64,000 nucleotides of DNA from Litoreibacter albidus (GCF_900107015.1 NZ_FNOI01000006.1:62001-126000), one strand, 5' to 3'. Positions 51,223 to 60,553 are shown, counted from the stretch's first letter. Program-made: numbers and translations. The notes: generated from the sequence alone by a model not told the origin.

Positions 51223-51912
51223 TCATGCAACCGGCTCGCGCTCGGACAAGATGTCTTCCCACGCGGCATTGATCCGGATCAGGCGGCGCTCCGCCAGTTT
51301 CACCGCCTCATGCGGCACACCGCGTGCCGCCATGTTGTCGGGGTGGCTGTCTTTGACCAGCTGACGCCAGCGCTTGCGAATTTCCGCCATGCTCATATCG
51401 GGAGAGGCTTCCAGCACCGCGTAAGGGTCCGGCTTGGCATCGGGCACAAAGCGGGCCCGCAGGCACCGGAATTCCTGCTCGGTGATTTTGAACGCCTTGG
51501 CGACCCGCATGAGGTATTTTTCCTCCAGAGGGTGGTATCTGCCGTCCGCCATGGCGATGTGGAACAGGCCTTCCATAAGGTCATAAAGCGTTGTGTGGTT
51601 GTCATCGAACATGGCCGCAATCTTGCGGGCGTAGTCCTCAAAGCCCGCGACGTCCTGACGGGCGAGGTTGAACAGCCTGGCCGCCTGCGCCTCATCTTGC
51701 GGGGGAATCGTAAAGACCTCGCGAAAGGCCGCGACCTCGGCGCGGGTGACGTGGCCGTCGGCCTTGGCCATTTTCGCACCAAGCGCGATGACCGCGATGG
51801 TAAAGCCCACACGGCGTTCCGGCGGGGTGCGCAGGTGCTCAAAGATGGCCGACAGGCTTTCACCAGCGGCAAGCGCAGCAAGCGCGTTAGATATGCGGGT
51901 CCAGACTGACAT
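51223..51912 (-). CDS. TerB-like plus J-domain protein (DjlA-type)
   Basis: 229 residues. The first two thirds resemble a TerB/DjlA-type helical domain (FTIAVIALGAKMAKADGHVTRAE in part, EKYLMRVAKAFKI). The C-terminus is a J domain (about 168-225: DPYAVLEASPDMSMAEIRKRWRQ in part) with intact HPD in KDSHPDN. Unlike E. coli DjlA I see no N-terminal transmembrane helix. J proteins recruit and stimulate DnaK. It heads a leftward group including the EEP gene. Confidence 0.9.
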   Translation of the reverse strand: MSVWTRISNALAALAAGESLSAIFEHLRTPPERRVGFTIAVIALGAKMAKADGHVTRAEVAAFREVFTIPPQDEAQAARLFNLARQDVAGFEDYARKIAAMFDDNHTTLYDLMEGLFHIAMADGRYHPLEEKYLMRVAKAFKITEQEFRCLRARFVPDAKPDPYAVLEASPDMSMAEIRKRWRQLVKDSHPDNMAARGVPHEAVKLAERRLIRINAAWEDILSEREPVA

Positions 51913-51943
51913 GAGGTTAGGCTAAACTATACGGTTCAGCTTG

Positions 51944-52435
51944 TCAGACACTTTTCTGCATTAGCACAAGGTCAATATAGCGCCCAAATTTATGACCCGC
52001 CTCAGGGATGGTGCCGACATGGGCAAACCCGAGTTTTGCGTGAAATTCCAACGCCGTCCGATTCTCTGCGGAGATGCCCGCTATGAGGCTGCGTAAGCCA
52101 TGGGACCGCGCATGATCCTCCAAGGCGACGACTAACTTGCGCCCCCACCCGTGGCCCCGTGCTGAGGGGGACAAATGGACAGTGATTTCGGCGGTGCGTG
52201 CGTAGCCTTCCCCATCCCTGAAGGGGCCGTATTTGGCGTAGCCCTGCACCTGCCTGTCGTGCTCCAACACCAAATAGGGGGCGGATCGGGCTACATGGGT
52301 GGCGATTGCTAGGGCGACGTCCGCGCCGGTGACCGGATTGGGCGAGAAGGTGATCGTGGTGTCTGCAATGATCGGGTTCAAGATCGCGCAGATACCCGCT
52401 GCATCCGCCGCCGTTGCGGAGCGTATGACGCTCAT
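51944..52435 (-). CDS. GNAT-family N-acetyltransferase, phosphinothricin-type
   Basis: 163 residues of the GNAT fold. Acetyl-CoA motif A is LSPSARGHGWGRKLVVALED (the R/Q-x-x-G-x-G/A pattern), and EFHAKLGFAHVGTIPEAGHKFGRY is the motif B region seen in Pat-type enzymes. It may acetylate a small amine or amino-acid analogue. The start overlaps the stop of the VOC gene upstream (ATGA). Confidence 0.9.
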   Translation of the reverse strand: MSVIRSATAADAAGICAILNPIIADTTITFSPNPVTGADVALAIATHVARSAPYLVLEHDRQVQGYAKYGPFRDGEGYARTAEITVHLSPSARGHGWGRKLVVALEDHARSHGLRSLIAGISAENRTALEFHAKLGFAHVGTIPEAGHKFGRYIDLVLMQKSV

Positions 52436-53055
52436 GTCAGGCTGCGGCGTCCGTGCGGGGTGTCGAAGGTCGCCGACAGGCTTGGCAATTCGGAGTCCTC
52501 GAACAGGACGGTATCGCGGGGCAATAGCGGCGCCAGCGTTTGGGCGATGTCTGTCGCCTGCGGATGGCGCAGCACAAGTGAGCCCAACCGGATGTGTTGG
52601 TCAGGAAGCAGGGGGGCTGGATGTTTGGCGCCGTGCCACTGGATCAGGGCAGGGCCCCAGCCGCCCCATGGCAAAATGCCGTCGTCAGGGACTGCCATCG
52701 ACCATTTGAAGTCGCCACGCTCCAGCGCAACAGGTTTCCCGAAGCCTGCAGGCAAGATGTCCAACGCTGCCTCAAGATCATCCGTCGCGAGTATCCAGTT
52801 GCTCAGCTTTGGTGGCCCCTCGAAGTTATCGAGGTTGAACCACCGCGGATGGTCTGGCGCGGGGGCTGCGGGGTTGATGGCGATGGCCTCAAAATACACC
52901 TCCGGTCCAAGGGACAGCAGCCGATTGTGTGTGCCCATATGCGGGTGCTCTCCGCGCGTGGCCAAATCCACGCCAAGGGCGTGTTCAACATGGGCGCGGC
53001 CTGCTTCCAGTGTTTCGGCGGCAAGGGCGAGGTGATCTAGTCTAAGTAAAGTCAT
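52432..53055 (-). CDS. VOC/glyoxalase-like-domain protein
   Basis: 207 residues. The N-terminal module (MTLLRLDHLALAAETLEAGRAHVEH in part) and the centre (FNLDNFEGPPKLSNWILATDD) match the glyoxalase-like (Glyoxalase_3) pattern. Metal-binding His at the beginning (LDHLAL) is present. The reaction is unknown. It lies upstream of the GNAT gene, overlapping it by four bases, so they are coupled; it diverges from the 5-formyl-THF cyclo-ligase gene. Confidence 0.82.
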   Translation of the reverse strand: MTLLRLDHLALAAETLEAGRAHVEHALGVDLATRGEHPHMGTHNRLLSLGPEVYFEAIAINPAAPAPDHPRWFNLDNFEGPPKLSNWILATDDLEAALDILPAGFGKPVALERGDFKWSMAVPDDGILPWGGWGPALIQWHGAKHPAPLLPDQHIRLGSLVLRHPQATDIAQTLAPLLPRDTVLFEDSELPSLSATFDTPHGRRSLT

Positions 53056-53119
53056 GGTGCCATGTTACGCGTGCGGACAAGGTCTTGCCAAGGGGGGCAC
53101 AGCGCGCAACAACATCAGT

Positions 53120-53707
53120 ATGGATGAATTGACCAAAGCCAAAGCAGCCGCCCGCGCTGCGGCCTTCACCCGCCGCAATGTCGTGAAATCACCTGAGAGG
53201 GATGCGGACGCAGTCGCGCATCTGTTGGAACTGGTTTTACCGTTCCAAGGGCAAGCCCTCGCAGGTTACATGCCGATGCGCAGCGAAGTGGACCCCGTGC
53301 CCGTGATGGCCGCGATGGCCGCCTTCGGGCCGGTCTGCGTGCCTGTCATAAAAGAAAAGGGCCAGCCGCTGGAGTTCCACCGCTGGGAGCCGGGGTGCGA
53401 CATGGTTGAAGGCCCGTTCGGGGCACATGTGCCCGTGAAGGCAGAGGTGATCGTGCCCACAGTGTTGATCGTTCCGCTTGTGGCGTTTGACCGAAGCGGC
53501 GGCAGGCTGGGCTATGGCGGCGGCTTTTACGACAGGACGCTGGAAGGCCTGCGCGCAGGCGGGAAGGTCATGGCCATTGGCTATGCTTTCGCCGCGCAAG
53601 AGACGGACAACGTGCCGCTTGAGGCCACGGACCAACCCCTTGATGCCATCGTGACGGACGCGGGCGTGTTGCGCCTGAACGGCAATCGGCCTAGGTCTCG
53701 CGCATGA
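53120..53707 (+). CDS. 5-formyltetrahydrofolate cyclo-ligase
   Basis: 195 residues. C-terminal signature PLVAFDRSGGRLGYGGGFYDRTL holds the ATP/phosphate-binding Gly loop; the N-terminus is basic helix (LTKAKAAARAAAFTRR). ATP-driven conversion of 5-formyl-THF to 5,10-methenyl-THF. ATG 53120 is chosen; an upstream start lies in the VOC promoter region. Its stop overlaps the phosphodiesterase ATG (ATGA). No 6S RNA is visible upstream, although these genes are often linked. Confidence 0.93.
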   Translation: MDELTKAKAAARAAAFTRRNVVKSPERDADAVAHLLELVLPFQGQALAGYMPMRSEVDPVPVMAAMAAFGPVCVPVIKEKGQPLEFHRWEPGCDMVEGPFGAHVPVKAEVIVPTVLIVPLVAFDRSGGRLGYGGGFYDRTLEGLRAGGKVMAIGYAFAAQETDNVPLEATDQPLDAIVTDAGVLRLNGNRPRSRA

Positions 53708-54522
53708 AGATTTTGTTTCTCGGAGATGTGATGGGGCGCGCAGGGCGCGCGGCCATCGTGGAGCACCTGCCCAAGCTGCGCGCGGATTGGGCCTTGGATT
53801 TCGTTGTCGTGAATGGCGAGAATGCCAGTTCGGGTGCGGGCCTGACCGGCGCGCACGCCAAGACCTTGCTGGACGCGGGCGCAGATTGCCTGACACTGGG
53901 CGACCATGCGTTTGACCAGCGCGACATGCTGCAATTTATCGAGAAAGAGCCGCGCATCATTCGCCCGCTCAACTTCGCCAAAGATGCACCCGGTCGCGGG
54001 CACGGCGTCTTTGAGGCAGGGCGCGGTCGCAAAATTCTTGTGACGCAGGTGTTGGGCCAAGTGTTCATGAAGCGCCCTTTTGAAGATCCCTTTGGCAAGC
54101 TGGAGCAGGTGCTGAAAACCCATCCGCGCGGCGGTATGGTGCAGGCGTCCTTGGTGGATGTCCACTGCGAGGCCACCTCGGAGAAGATGGCCATGGGCCA
54201 TTGGTGCGACGGGCGTGCCAGCGTCTGCGTAGGGACGCACACCCACGTGCCCACGGCCGACGCTATGATCTTGCCCGGCGGCTGCGCTTTCCAGTCGGAT
54301 GCGGGCATGTGCGGTGACTATAATTCTGTCATCGGGATGGAAAAGGCCGAGCCTATGCGCCGCTTTGTGACGGGCATGGTGAAGGGGCGTTTTACTCCAG
54401 CTATGGAAGAAGCCACACTTTCCGGCCTTTATGTCGAAACGGACGACCGCTCCGGTGCTGCCACGCGAGTGGAAATGGTGCGCCAAGGCGGGCGGTTGGC
54501 AAAGGCTGGCCCTTCGGCGTAA
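53704..54522 (+). CDS. YmdB-type metallophosphodiesterase (TIGR00282)
   Basis: 272 residues, the length of this family. Metal ligands: MKILFLGDVMGRAGR (Asp), FVVVNGENAS (Asn-Glu), LTLGDHAFDQ (Asp-His), and VGTHTHVPTADA near the C-terminus (His-x-His). Members such as B. subtilis YmdB hydrolyse cyclic nucleotides in vitro and influence biofilm behaviour. It overlaps the cyclo-ligase gene by four bases. A 23-codon ORF begins at its own stop codon. Confidence 0.93.
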   Translation: MKILFLGDVMGRAGRAAIVEHLPKLRADWALDFVVVNGENASSGAGLTGAHAKTLLDAGADCLTLGDHAFDQRDMLQFIEKEPRIIRPLNFAKDAPGRGHGVFEAGRGRKILVTQVLGQVFMKRPFEDPFGKLEQVLKTHPRGGMVQASLVDVHCEATSEKMAMGHWCDGRASVCVGTHTHVPTADAMILPGGCAFQSDAGMCGDYNSVIGMEKAEPMRRFVTGMVKGRFTPAMEEATLSGLYVETDDRSGAATRVEMVRQGGRLAKAGPSA

Positions 54523-54593
54523 TGCGCGCGCGCTATTCGCTTTGGGTCTGGGCGGCATTCGCTATACTAACCGGTGGGCTGGCGTTGGGCTGA
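54522..54593 (+). CDS. 23-residue putative hydrophobic microprotein
   Basis: TAATG joins the phosphodiesterase stop (54520-54522) to an ATG at 54522. The frame reads MRARYSLWVWAAFAILTGGLALG and stops at 54591-54593: positive N-terminus followed by a plausible single transmembrane helix. No independent ribosome-binding site is needed if translation is coupled. Length is short enough for chance, and I know of no homologue. Confidence 0.3.
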   Translation: MRARYSLWVWAAFAILTGGLALG

Positions 54594-54632
54594 CCGCGCC
54601 TGCTTGCAGAGCTTGAACCACTGGAATTCTGA

Positions 54633-56420
54633 ATGGACCTTCTCGACCTTTCTCAAAATATGCAGGCCGTGCTGGCACTGGTTGTCGTGCTTGGCATGTT
54701 TGTGCTGTTCGTGCGCGAAACATACCCCACGGAAGTGGTGGCCATTGGCGGGGTGTCCGTGCTGCTGGCCACGGGGGTCTTGCCCTATCAGGCGGCTTTG
54801 GGGGTGCTGTCGAACCCCGCGCCGTGGACCATCGCGGCGATGTTCATCATTATGGGCTCGCTTGTGCGCACGGGGGCGTTGGACTGGTTCACCCAGATCG
54901 CCGACCGAAACGCGGCGAAAAACCCCGCGCTGGCCTTGGCAGGTATGTTCGGGTTCGTTGTTTTGTCGTCGGCGATTGTGTCCAACACACCCGTGGTTGT
55001 GGTGATGATCCCCGTCTTTGTGCAGCTGTCGCGCACTTTGAATGTATCTGCGTCCAAGTTGTTGATTCCATTGTCTTACGCGGCAATATTGGGCGGCACA
55101 CTGACCCTGATCGGGACGTCGACAAACCTGCTGGTGGACGGCGTGGCAAGGGCTAACGGGTTGGCCCCGTTCACAATTTTCGAGGTGACACCGCTGGGCA
55201 TCGTGCTGGTGGCGTGGGGTATGATCTACCTGCGCTACATCAGCCCGCGCCTGCTGCCAGAGCGCGACAGCATGGCGATGATGTTGTCCGACCGCTCCAA
55301 AATGAAGTTCTTCACCGAGGCCGCGATCCCGCCGGAAAGCAACCTGATCGGGCGCGAAGTGCTGGACGTCCAACTGTTCAAGCGCGAGGGCGTGCGGCTT
55401 GTCGATGTAGTGCGCGGCGATACATCGCTGCGTCGCAATCTGGCAAATGTCGTGCTGCAAACCGGCGACCGCGTGGTGCTGCGCACAGAAATGACGGAGC
55501 TTTTGTCGTTGCAGCGCAATAAGGAACTCAAGCGCGTCGATCAGCTGTCTGCGGTGGAAACCACCACGGTGGAGGTGCTGATTACACCGGGCTGCAAGAT
55601 GGTCGGGCGCTCGCTTGGGTCTATGCGTTTGCGCCGCCGCTACGGTGTTTACCCGCTCGCGGTGCACCGCCGGAACCAAAACATCGGCCGCCAGTTGGAC
55701 GATCTGATCGTGCGTGTGGGCGACACGCTACTGCTGGAGGGCGGGCAGGAAGACATCTCGCGCCTTGCCAGCGATATGGAGCTGGTTGACGTCTCGCACC
55801 CCTCTGCAAGAGCGTTTCGCAGGTCCCACGCGCCAGTGGCGATTGTTGCCTTGCTGGCGCTTGTCGCCTTGGCTGGCATGGGCGTGGCGCCGATTTTCTT
55901 GCTGTCGATCCTCGCGGTGGCCATCGTGCTGCTGACCCGCTGTATCGACGCGGATGAAGCCTTTTCCCATGTGGATGGCAGTTTGCTGGTGTTGATCTTC
56001 GCGATGCTGGCCATCGGCGCGGGGCTGGAGGCCTCCGGTGCGGTGACCCTGATCGTGGAGGCGCTGGCCCCTTGGATGATGAACCTGCCGCCGTTTTTCG
56101 TTGTGTGGGGGATATACCTGCTGACGTCGGTGCTGACGGAACTTGTCTCGAACAATGCTGTGGCCGTGGTTGTGACGCCGATTGCCATTGGGCTGGCGGG
56201 GGCCATGGGGCTGGACGCGCGGCCGCTTGTCGTCGCGGTTATGGTGGCGGCGTCCGCCAGTTTTGCTACGCCCATCGGCTATCAGACCAACATGTTGGTT
56301 TATGGCCCCGGTGGCTATAAATTCACCGACTTCATGCGGGCAGGTATCCCGCTCAACCTGTCCATCGGGCTGCTAGCGTCCTTGGTGATCCCGTTCATCT
56401 GGCCGCTTGCGTTGCCGTAA
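54633..56420 (+). CDS. SLC13-family permease with central RCK/TrkA-C domains
   Basis: 595 residues. Transmembrane segments (about 8-190 and 400-590) bracket a soluble middle (about 205-390) in which two TrkA-C-like modules can be seen (NLIGREVLDVQLFKREGVRLVDVV in part, and CKMVGRSLGSMRLRRRYGVYPLAVHR in part). Transport motifs SNTPVVVVMIPVF and GTSTNLLVDG occur in the first half and SNNAVAVVVTPIAIGLA in the second. The family carries dicarboxylates, sulphate or similar anions; the substrate is unknown. Convergent with the similar gene at 56940, with a lipoprotein gene between. Confidence 0.9.
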   Translation: MDLLDLSQNMQAVLALVVVLGMFVLFVRETYPTEVVAIGGVSVLLATGVLPYQAALGVLSNPAPWTIAAMFIIMGSLVRTGALDWFTQIADRNAAKNPALALAGMFGFVVLSSAIVSNTPVVVVMIPVFVQLSRTLNVSASKLLIPLSYAAILGGTLTLIGTSTNLLVDGVARANGLAPFTIFEVTPLGIVLVAWGMIYLRYISPRLLPERDSMAMMLSDRSKMKFFTEAAIPPESNLIGREVLDVQLFKREGVRLVDVVRGDTSLRRNLANVVLQTGDRVVLRTEMTELLSLQRNKELKRVDQLSAVETTTVEVLITPGCKMVGRSLGSMRLRRRYGVYPLAVHRRNQNIGRQLDDLIVRVGDTLLLEGGQEDISRLASDMELVDVSHPSARAFRRSHAPVAIVALLALVALAGMGVAPIFLLSILAVAIVLLTRCIDADEAFSHVDGSLLVLIFAMLAIGAGLEASGAVTLIVEALAPWMMNLPPFFVVWGIYLLTSVLTELVSNNAVAVVVTPIAIGLAGAMGLDARPLVVAVMVAASASFATPIGYQTNMLVYGPGGYKFTDFMRAGIPLNLSIGLLASLVIPFIWPLALP

Positions 56421-56499
56421 ATTGTCAATTTCCGGCTTTGGGGATTACCTGTCCCCAACAGGCAGTGTAAGTTGCGCCCAAAATAACTTGCGAGGACCC

Positions 56500-56943
56500 A
56501 TGCGCGCCACAACTTGTAGTCTCATTGCTGTACTGGCTTTCTCCGTGTCCGGTTGCGAATTCCTGCGCGAAACCTTCTTCGATCGCAGCCCGCCATTCGA
56601 GGCCCCCGCGCCACAGCCGGAGCGTGAAACCCGTCCTGTGTTGGTCGCGCTGGACGCGGATGCGGTGTTGGTTGGCATGGACGACACCGTGCAGTGCTTG
56701 GGCAGTGCAGGGGCTGCTGGGCGTGCGAACGGCTGGACCGGCACGCTGACAGAGTGCCCTTACCCCTATACCTATGAGGTGGTGCTAGCGGCGGGCACCT
56801 TGCCCGGGCGCGTCGTCCTGCAAGAGGTGTTAGGCCCCGCGGTCGTTGATGATGCTGCCGTGCCATTCCGCCCCTTGGCGGTGGTCACGGTTACCAACCT
56901 GTCCGGACAGTCGTTTCGCTTTGAAAGCAGCGCTGGCTTCTAA
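56500..56943 (+). CDS. Hypothetical lipoprotein between two SLC13 permease genes
   Basis: 147 residues. Signal peptide with lipobox VSGC (about 16-19) after MRATTCSLIAVLAF. A Pro/Glu-rich linker follows (PPFEAPAPQPERETRP), then a compact ~100-residue domain with two cysteines (VQCLG, LTECPYPY) likely paired. No family recognised. GCGAGGACCC precedes the ATG at 56500. It is cotranscribed with the permease upstream and overlaps the convergent permease gene by four bases. Confidence 0.75.
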   Translation: MRATTCSLIAVLAFSVSGCEFLRETFFDRSPPFEAPAPQPERETRPVLVALDADAVLVGMDDTVQCLGSAGAAGRANGWTGTLTECPYPYTYEVVLAAGTLPGRVVLQEVLGPAVVDDAAVPFRPLAVVTVTNLSGQSFRFESSAGF

Positions 56944-58721
56944 AGCGGCCAGAAGGTCAGAATTGCTGGGATAGAGACCGCGACCACGAGGATCTCCAGT
57001 GGTAGCCCCATGCGCCAGTAGTCACCAAAGCTGTATCCTCCGGGGCCAAGGATGAGCGTGTTGTTCTTGTGCCCGATGGGCGTCAAGAACGCACAAGACG
57101 CAGCGACGGCAACCGCCATCAAGAACGGGTCAGGGTTGACGCCCATGGTTTGCGCCATGGTGATGCCAATGGGGGCGGCGACGATTGCGGTGGCGGTGTT
57201 GTTCAACACATCCGACAAGGTCATCGTCACCACCATCAAGATCGTCAGGACCGCCCACGCGGGCATGCCTTCGGTCAATGTGACCAACGCCCCCGCAATC
57301 AGCTCTGTCCCGCCGGAGGCTTCCAGCGCTGCGCCGAGCGGGATCATCGAGCCCAGCAGAACCACCACGGGCCACTCGATGTGGGTGTAGAGCTCCGACA
57401 GCGGTACAATGCGGGTCAACACAAACGCGACCACCACAATGCCAAGGGCCACGGGCAGATAGATCACCCCGACAGACGCCGCCAACACTGCCGCCGCGAA
57501 CAGTCCGATGGCAAGCCATGTTTTCTTGTCCTCTGTCACCGCAAGCCCGCGTGCCGCAAGGGGCAGGCATCCCAACCATTCGGTCACATCATTGGCGCTG
57601 TCTTGGGGCACCAACAGCAAAAGGATGTCGCCGGTTTCCACGACGGTCTTGCGCACCTGTTTGCGGATGTTTTTGCCGCGACGCGATATGCCCATCAGAA
57701 CCGAGCGCTGGCGCCACGACAGCCCGATGGCCTGCGCGGTCTTGCCGTTAATGCGGCTCTGCTCGGTCACCACGACCTCGATTATCTTAAGCCCGTCGCC
57801 TTCCGCGCGCAGGCGATCTTCACGCTGGGCGTCGGTGAAATCGAGCGAGAGGGCGGAGCGGAATTCATCGAGGGCGTCCGGCGTGGCCTCGATCACCAGC
57901 GCATCGCCTGCGCGAAGCCCCGTGTTCTGTGCCGTGCCGTAGCGGCGCTTGCCGTCACGGATGAGGCCCAGAATGGCAACATCGGCTTTCTCCGCATCCT
58001 CTTGCAGCTCACGCAGGCGTTTGCCTTCGAGCTTGGATTTCTCCGGCACCGTAAGTTCCGCAATATAGTCGGCGTAGTCGTCCATCGGGTTGCCTGCACG
58101 GCCTTCGTCACTGCCCTGCGGGATCAGCCGCCAGCCGATGAGGGCCACGAAGGCCAAGCCCACAACCGCCGTCACACCGCCCACGGGGGCGAAGTCAAAC
58201 ATCTGAAACGGCTCCCCCAGCATGTCTTCGCGGATCGACGCGATGATAATATTGGGGGGCGTGCCGATCAGGGTGGCCATGCCGCCCAGAATGGTGGCAA
58301 ACGAGAGCGGCATCAGCGACAGGCCAGGCCCGCGTCCGGCTTTGCGGGCGGTCTGGATATCCACCGGCATCAGCAAGGCTAGGGCGGCGACGTTGTTCAT
58401 AAAGGCAGACAAAACCCCGCCGATTAACCCCATCAGCGCGATGTGCGCGCCAAGGGCGCGGGCGCTGTCGACCAAGGTGCGGGTGATCAAGAACACGGCG
58501 CCGGAGCGCACCAGCCCAGCGGACACCACCAGCACCAAGGCCACCACCAAGGTGGCGGGGTGGCCGAAACCGGCAAAGGCGTCCTTGGACTCGACGACCC
58601 CCAACACCACGCCCGCCATCAAGGCCGAGAAGGCGATGAGGTCATAGCGCCAGCGCCCCCACAGCAGCAGCACGAAAACAACTCCGAAGAGGGCGAACAG
58701 GGTGATTTGATCTTGTGTCAT
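56940..58721 (-). CDS. SLC13-family permease with central RCK/TrkA-C domains (second copy)
   Basis: 593 residues with the same layout as the permease at 54633: transmembrane halves around two TrkA-C-like modules (LEGKRLRELQEDAEKADVAIL in part, and RINGKTAQAIGLSWRQRSVLMGISR in part). GTPPNIIIAS and DVLNNTATAIVAAPIGI are the transport motifs. The RCK-like parts may gate by nucleotide binding. ATG 58721 is chosen; upstream residues of the longer reading look unrelated. Sequence similarity to its neighbour is moderate by eye, so this is an old paralogue, not a recent duplication. Confidence 0.9.
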   Translation of the reverse strand: MTQDQITLFALFGVVFVLLLWGRWRYDLIAFSALMAGVVLGVVESKDAFAGFGHPATLVVALVLVVSAGLVRSGAVFLITRTLVDSARALGAHIALMGLIGGVLSAFMNNVAALALLMPVDIQTARKAGRGPGLSLMPLSFATILGGMATLIGTPPNIIIASIREDMLGEPFQMFDFAPVGGVTAVVGLAFVALIGWRLIPQGSDEGRAGNPMDDYADYIAELTVPEKSKLEGKRLRELQEDAEKADVAILGLIRDGKRRYGTAQNTGLRAGDALVIEATPDALDEFRSALSLDFTDAQREDRLRAEGDGLKIIEVVVTEQSRINGKTAQAIGLSWRQRSVLMGISRRGKNIRKQVRKTVVETGDILLLLVPQDSANDVTEWLGCLPLAARGLAVTEDKKTWLAIGLFAAAVLAASVGVIYLPVALGIVVVAFVLTRIVPLSELYTHIEWPVVVLLGSMIPLGAALEASGGTELIAGALVTLTEGMPAWAVLTILMVVTMTLSDVLNNTATAIVAAPIGITMAQTMGVNPDPFLMAVAVAASCAFLTPIGHKNNTLILGPGGYSFGDYWRMGLPLEILVVAVSIPAILTFWPL

Positions 58722-58840
58722 CCCCCATGTGTATCGGCCTTTCGCGGTCGCCGGAAGCGGGGAAAAGGTTGCTGCGTCTTGCAGATTGCGAGGCGCTTGC
58801 ATAAAAGCAGCCCAACACAGCATTTTAGGGGGAGACACCC

Positions 58841-59581
58841 ATGGCCGGCCACTCAAAATGGGCAAACATCCAGCACCGCAAAGGGCGTCAGGATAAACTG
58901 CGCTCCAAACTGTTCTCGAAGCTCGCCAAGGAAATCACCGTGGCCGCCAAAATGGGCGACCCCGACCCCGACAAAAACCCGCGCCTGCGCATGGCGGTGA
59001 AAGAGGCCAAGTCGCAATCCGTGCCAAAGGATGTGATCGACCGCGCGATCAAAAAGTCGCAAGGCGGTGACGCAGAGAACTACGACGAAATCCGTTACGA
59101 GGGCTACGGCCCCGGCGGCGTGGCCGTTATTGTCGAAACGATGACCGACAACAAAAACCGCACCGCATCCACCGTGCGCTCCACCTTCACCAAGAACGGT
59201 GGCAACTTGGGCGAGACGGGGTCCGTTGGCTTCATGTTCGACCGCAAGGGCCAAGTGACATACCCCGCCTCCGTGGGCGACGCCGATACAGTGATGATGG
59301 CGGCAATCGAGGCCGGTGCAGAGGACTGCGAAAGCTCCGAGGACGGTCACGTGATCGTCTGTGCGGCGACTGATTTGAACACCGTGTCCACGGCCCTCGA
59401 GGCGGAGCTGGGCGAGTCTGAATCGACCAAGCTGGTATGGTCCCCCAACATGACCACGGAGCTGGATCTGGAGGGCATGACCAAGCTGATGAAGCTGATC
59501 GACGCGCTGGAAGATGACGACGATATCCAGACCGTCACCGCCAACTTCGAAGCCAGCGACGAGGTTATGGAGCAGCTTTGA
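58841..59581 (+). CDS. YebC/PmpR-family protein
   Basis: 246 residues, the usual length. Signature start [18 protein letters not shown], then [33 protein letters not shown] and [17 protein letters not shown]. The family includes transcriptional regulators and, more recently, translation factors that relieve ribosome stalling (TACO1-like); which role applies is not decidable here. Monocistronic with AGGGGGAGA before the ATG and a terminator after. Confidence 0.96.
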   Translation: MAGHSKWANIQHRKGRQDKLRSKLFSKLAKEITVAAKMGDPDPDKNPRLRMAVKEAKSQSVPKDVIDRAIKKSQGGDAENYDEIRYEGYGPGGVAVIVETMTDNKNRTASTVRSTFTKNGGNLGETGSVGFMFDRKGQVTYPASVGDADTVMMAAIEAGAEDCESSEDGHVIVCAATDLNTVSTALEAELGESESTKLVWSPNMTTELDLEGMTKLMKLIDALEDDDDIQTVTANFEASDEVMEQL

Positions 59582-59619
59582 CCTAACGGACGCGCCTTCG
59601 GCGCGGCGTGATTATTTGT

Positions 59620-59650
59620 AAGGGCGTGGCCAATGGCTGCGCCCTTTTTT
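59620..59650 (+). terminator. Rho-independent terminator after yebC
   Basis: AAGGGCG (59620-59626) pairs with CGCCCTT (59640-59646), with some inner pairing, and leads into a T-run. It also separates yebC from the convergent argP gene. Confidence 0.85.
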
Positions 59651-59674
59651 CTTTAGTGGTGTTTTCTGGCGGGG

Positions 59675-60553
59675 TCAGGGCTCTTGGATCAGCACTTTGC
59701 GCGCCTGTTGCATCACCGATGTTGTTAGCGCGCGCAGCGGCGCTGCCGTCAGACGGGACACCTGCCAGTAGAGCGGCACGTCCATTGGCGCGTTGGGCGA
59801 CACTTCGACCAAATCGCCATTCGCTAATTGTTCATGGCACAGGCTTTCGGGATTCATCCCCCAGCCGATGCCCAGACGTGCGGCCTCCACAAACCCGTGC
59901 GAGGACGCGAGGCGGTGTTTCGGCAAGTTCACCGCGCGCCCCGCGATGGTCTTAGCCCAATCCGTTTGCAGGCGGTCTTTATCGTTGAAGGTCATGGCGG
60001 GTGCGCGCTCGAAGGCCTCCGCCGTGGGGCCGTCGGGCATGTGCCGCGCCATATAGTCGGGCGACGCGGTTGCAAAGTAGCGCATGGCCCCGAGACTATG
60101 GCTGTCGCATCCCTGCACGGGTCCGGGGTGCCCTGTTACTGCGGCGGCGACTTCGCCAGCGCGCAACCAGTCCGCGCTGTGGTCTTGGTCGTCAATAATC
60201 AGATCATATAGAAACCCGTCGCCCCCTGCCAAAGCGGGCAAGAGCCACGTGGCAAGACTGTCCGCGTTGACCGCGATCCGCACGGGGGTGAGCGTGTCAG
60301 CCTGCGGGACGCCGAAATCCAGCGCCTTCTCCATCAAACGCACCTGATTTGTGTGCATTGCCAGTTGGCGACCCGCGGCAGTCCCTGTGCAGGGCTGGCC
60401 GCGTTTGACTAGAACCGTGCCGACGCGTTCCTCCAGTAACTTGATGCGCTGCGATATCGCGGAGGGCGTCACCCCAAGTTGCGTGGCGGCGGCGTCAAAG
60501 CCGCCGGTCCGGATAACCGCGCTGAGCGCGTCGAGTTGGCTATAGTCATGCAT
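59675..60553 (-). CDS. argP: LysR-family regulator, ArgP-like
   Basis: 292 residues. N-terminal helix-turn-helix (about 3-62: LDALSAVIRTGGFDAAATQLGVTPSAIS in part) and effector domain; the pattern matches ArgP (IciA), which senses arginine and lysine and activates the amino-acid exporter argO. The divergent lysE-type gene at 60646 supports this. Two direct repeats and an inverted repeat lie around its start codon, suggesting autoregulation. Confidence 0.9.
   Translation of the reverse strand: MHDYSQLDALSAVIRTGGFDAAATQLGVTPSAISQRIKLLEERVGTVLVKRGQPCTGTAAGRQLAMHTNQVRLMEKALDFGVPQADTLTPVRIAVNADSLATWLLPALAGGDGFLYDLIIDDQDHSADWLRAGEVAAAVTGHPGPVQGCDSHSLGAMRYFATASPDYMARHMPDGPTAEAFERAPAMTFNDKDRLQTDWAKTIAGRAVNLPKHRLASSHGFVEAARLGIGWGMNPESLCHEQLANGDLVEVSPNAPMDVPLYWQVSRLTAAPLRALTTSVMQQARKVLIQEP

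Noticed and set aside
53056-53119. 6S RNA next to the 5-formyl-THF cyclo-ligase gene
   Set aside because: The gap is only 64 bases, too short for a 6S RNA of about 160 bases or more.
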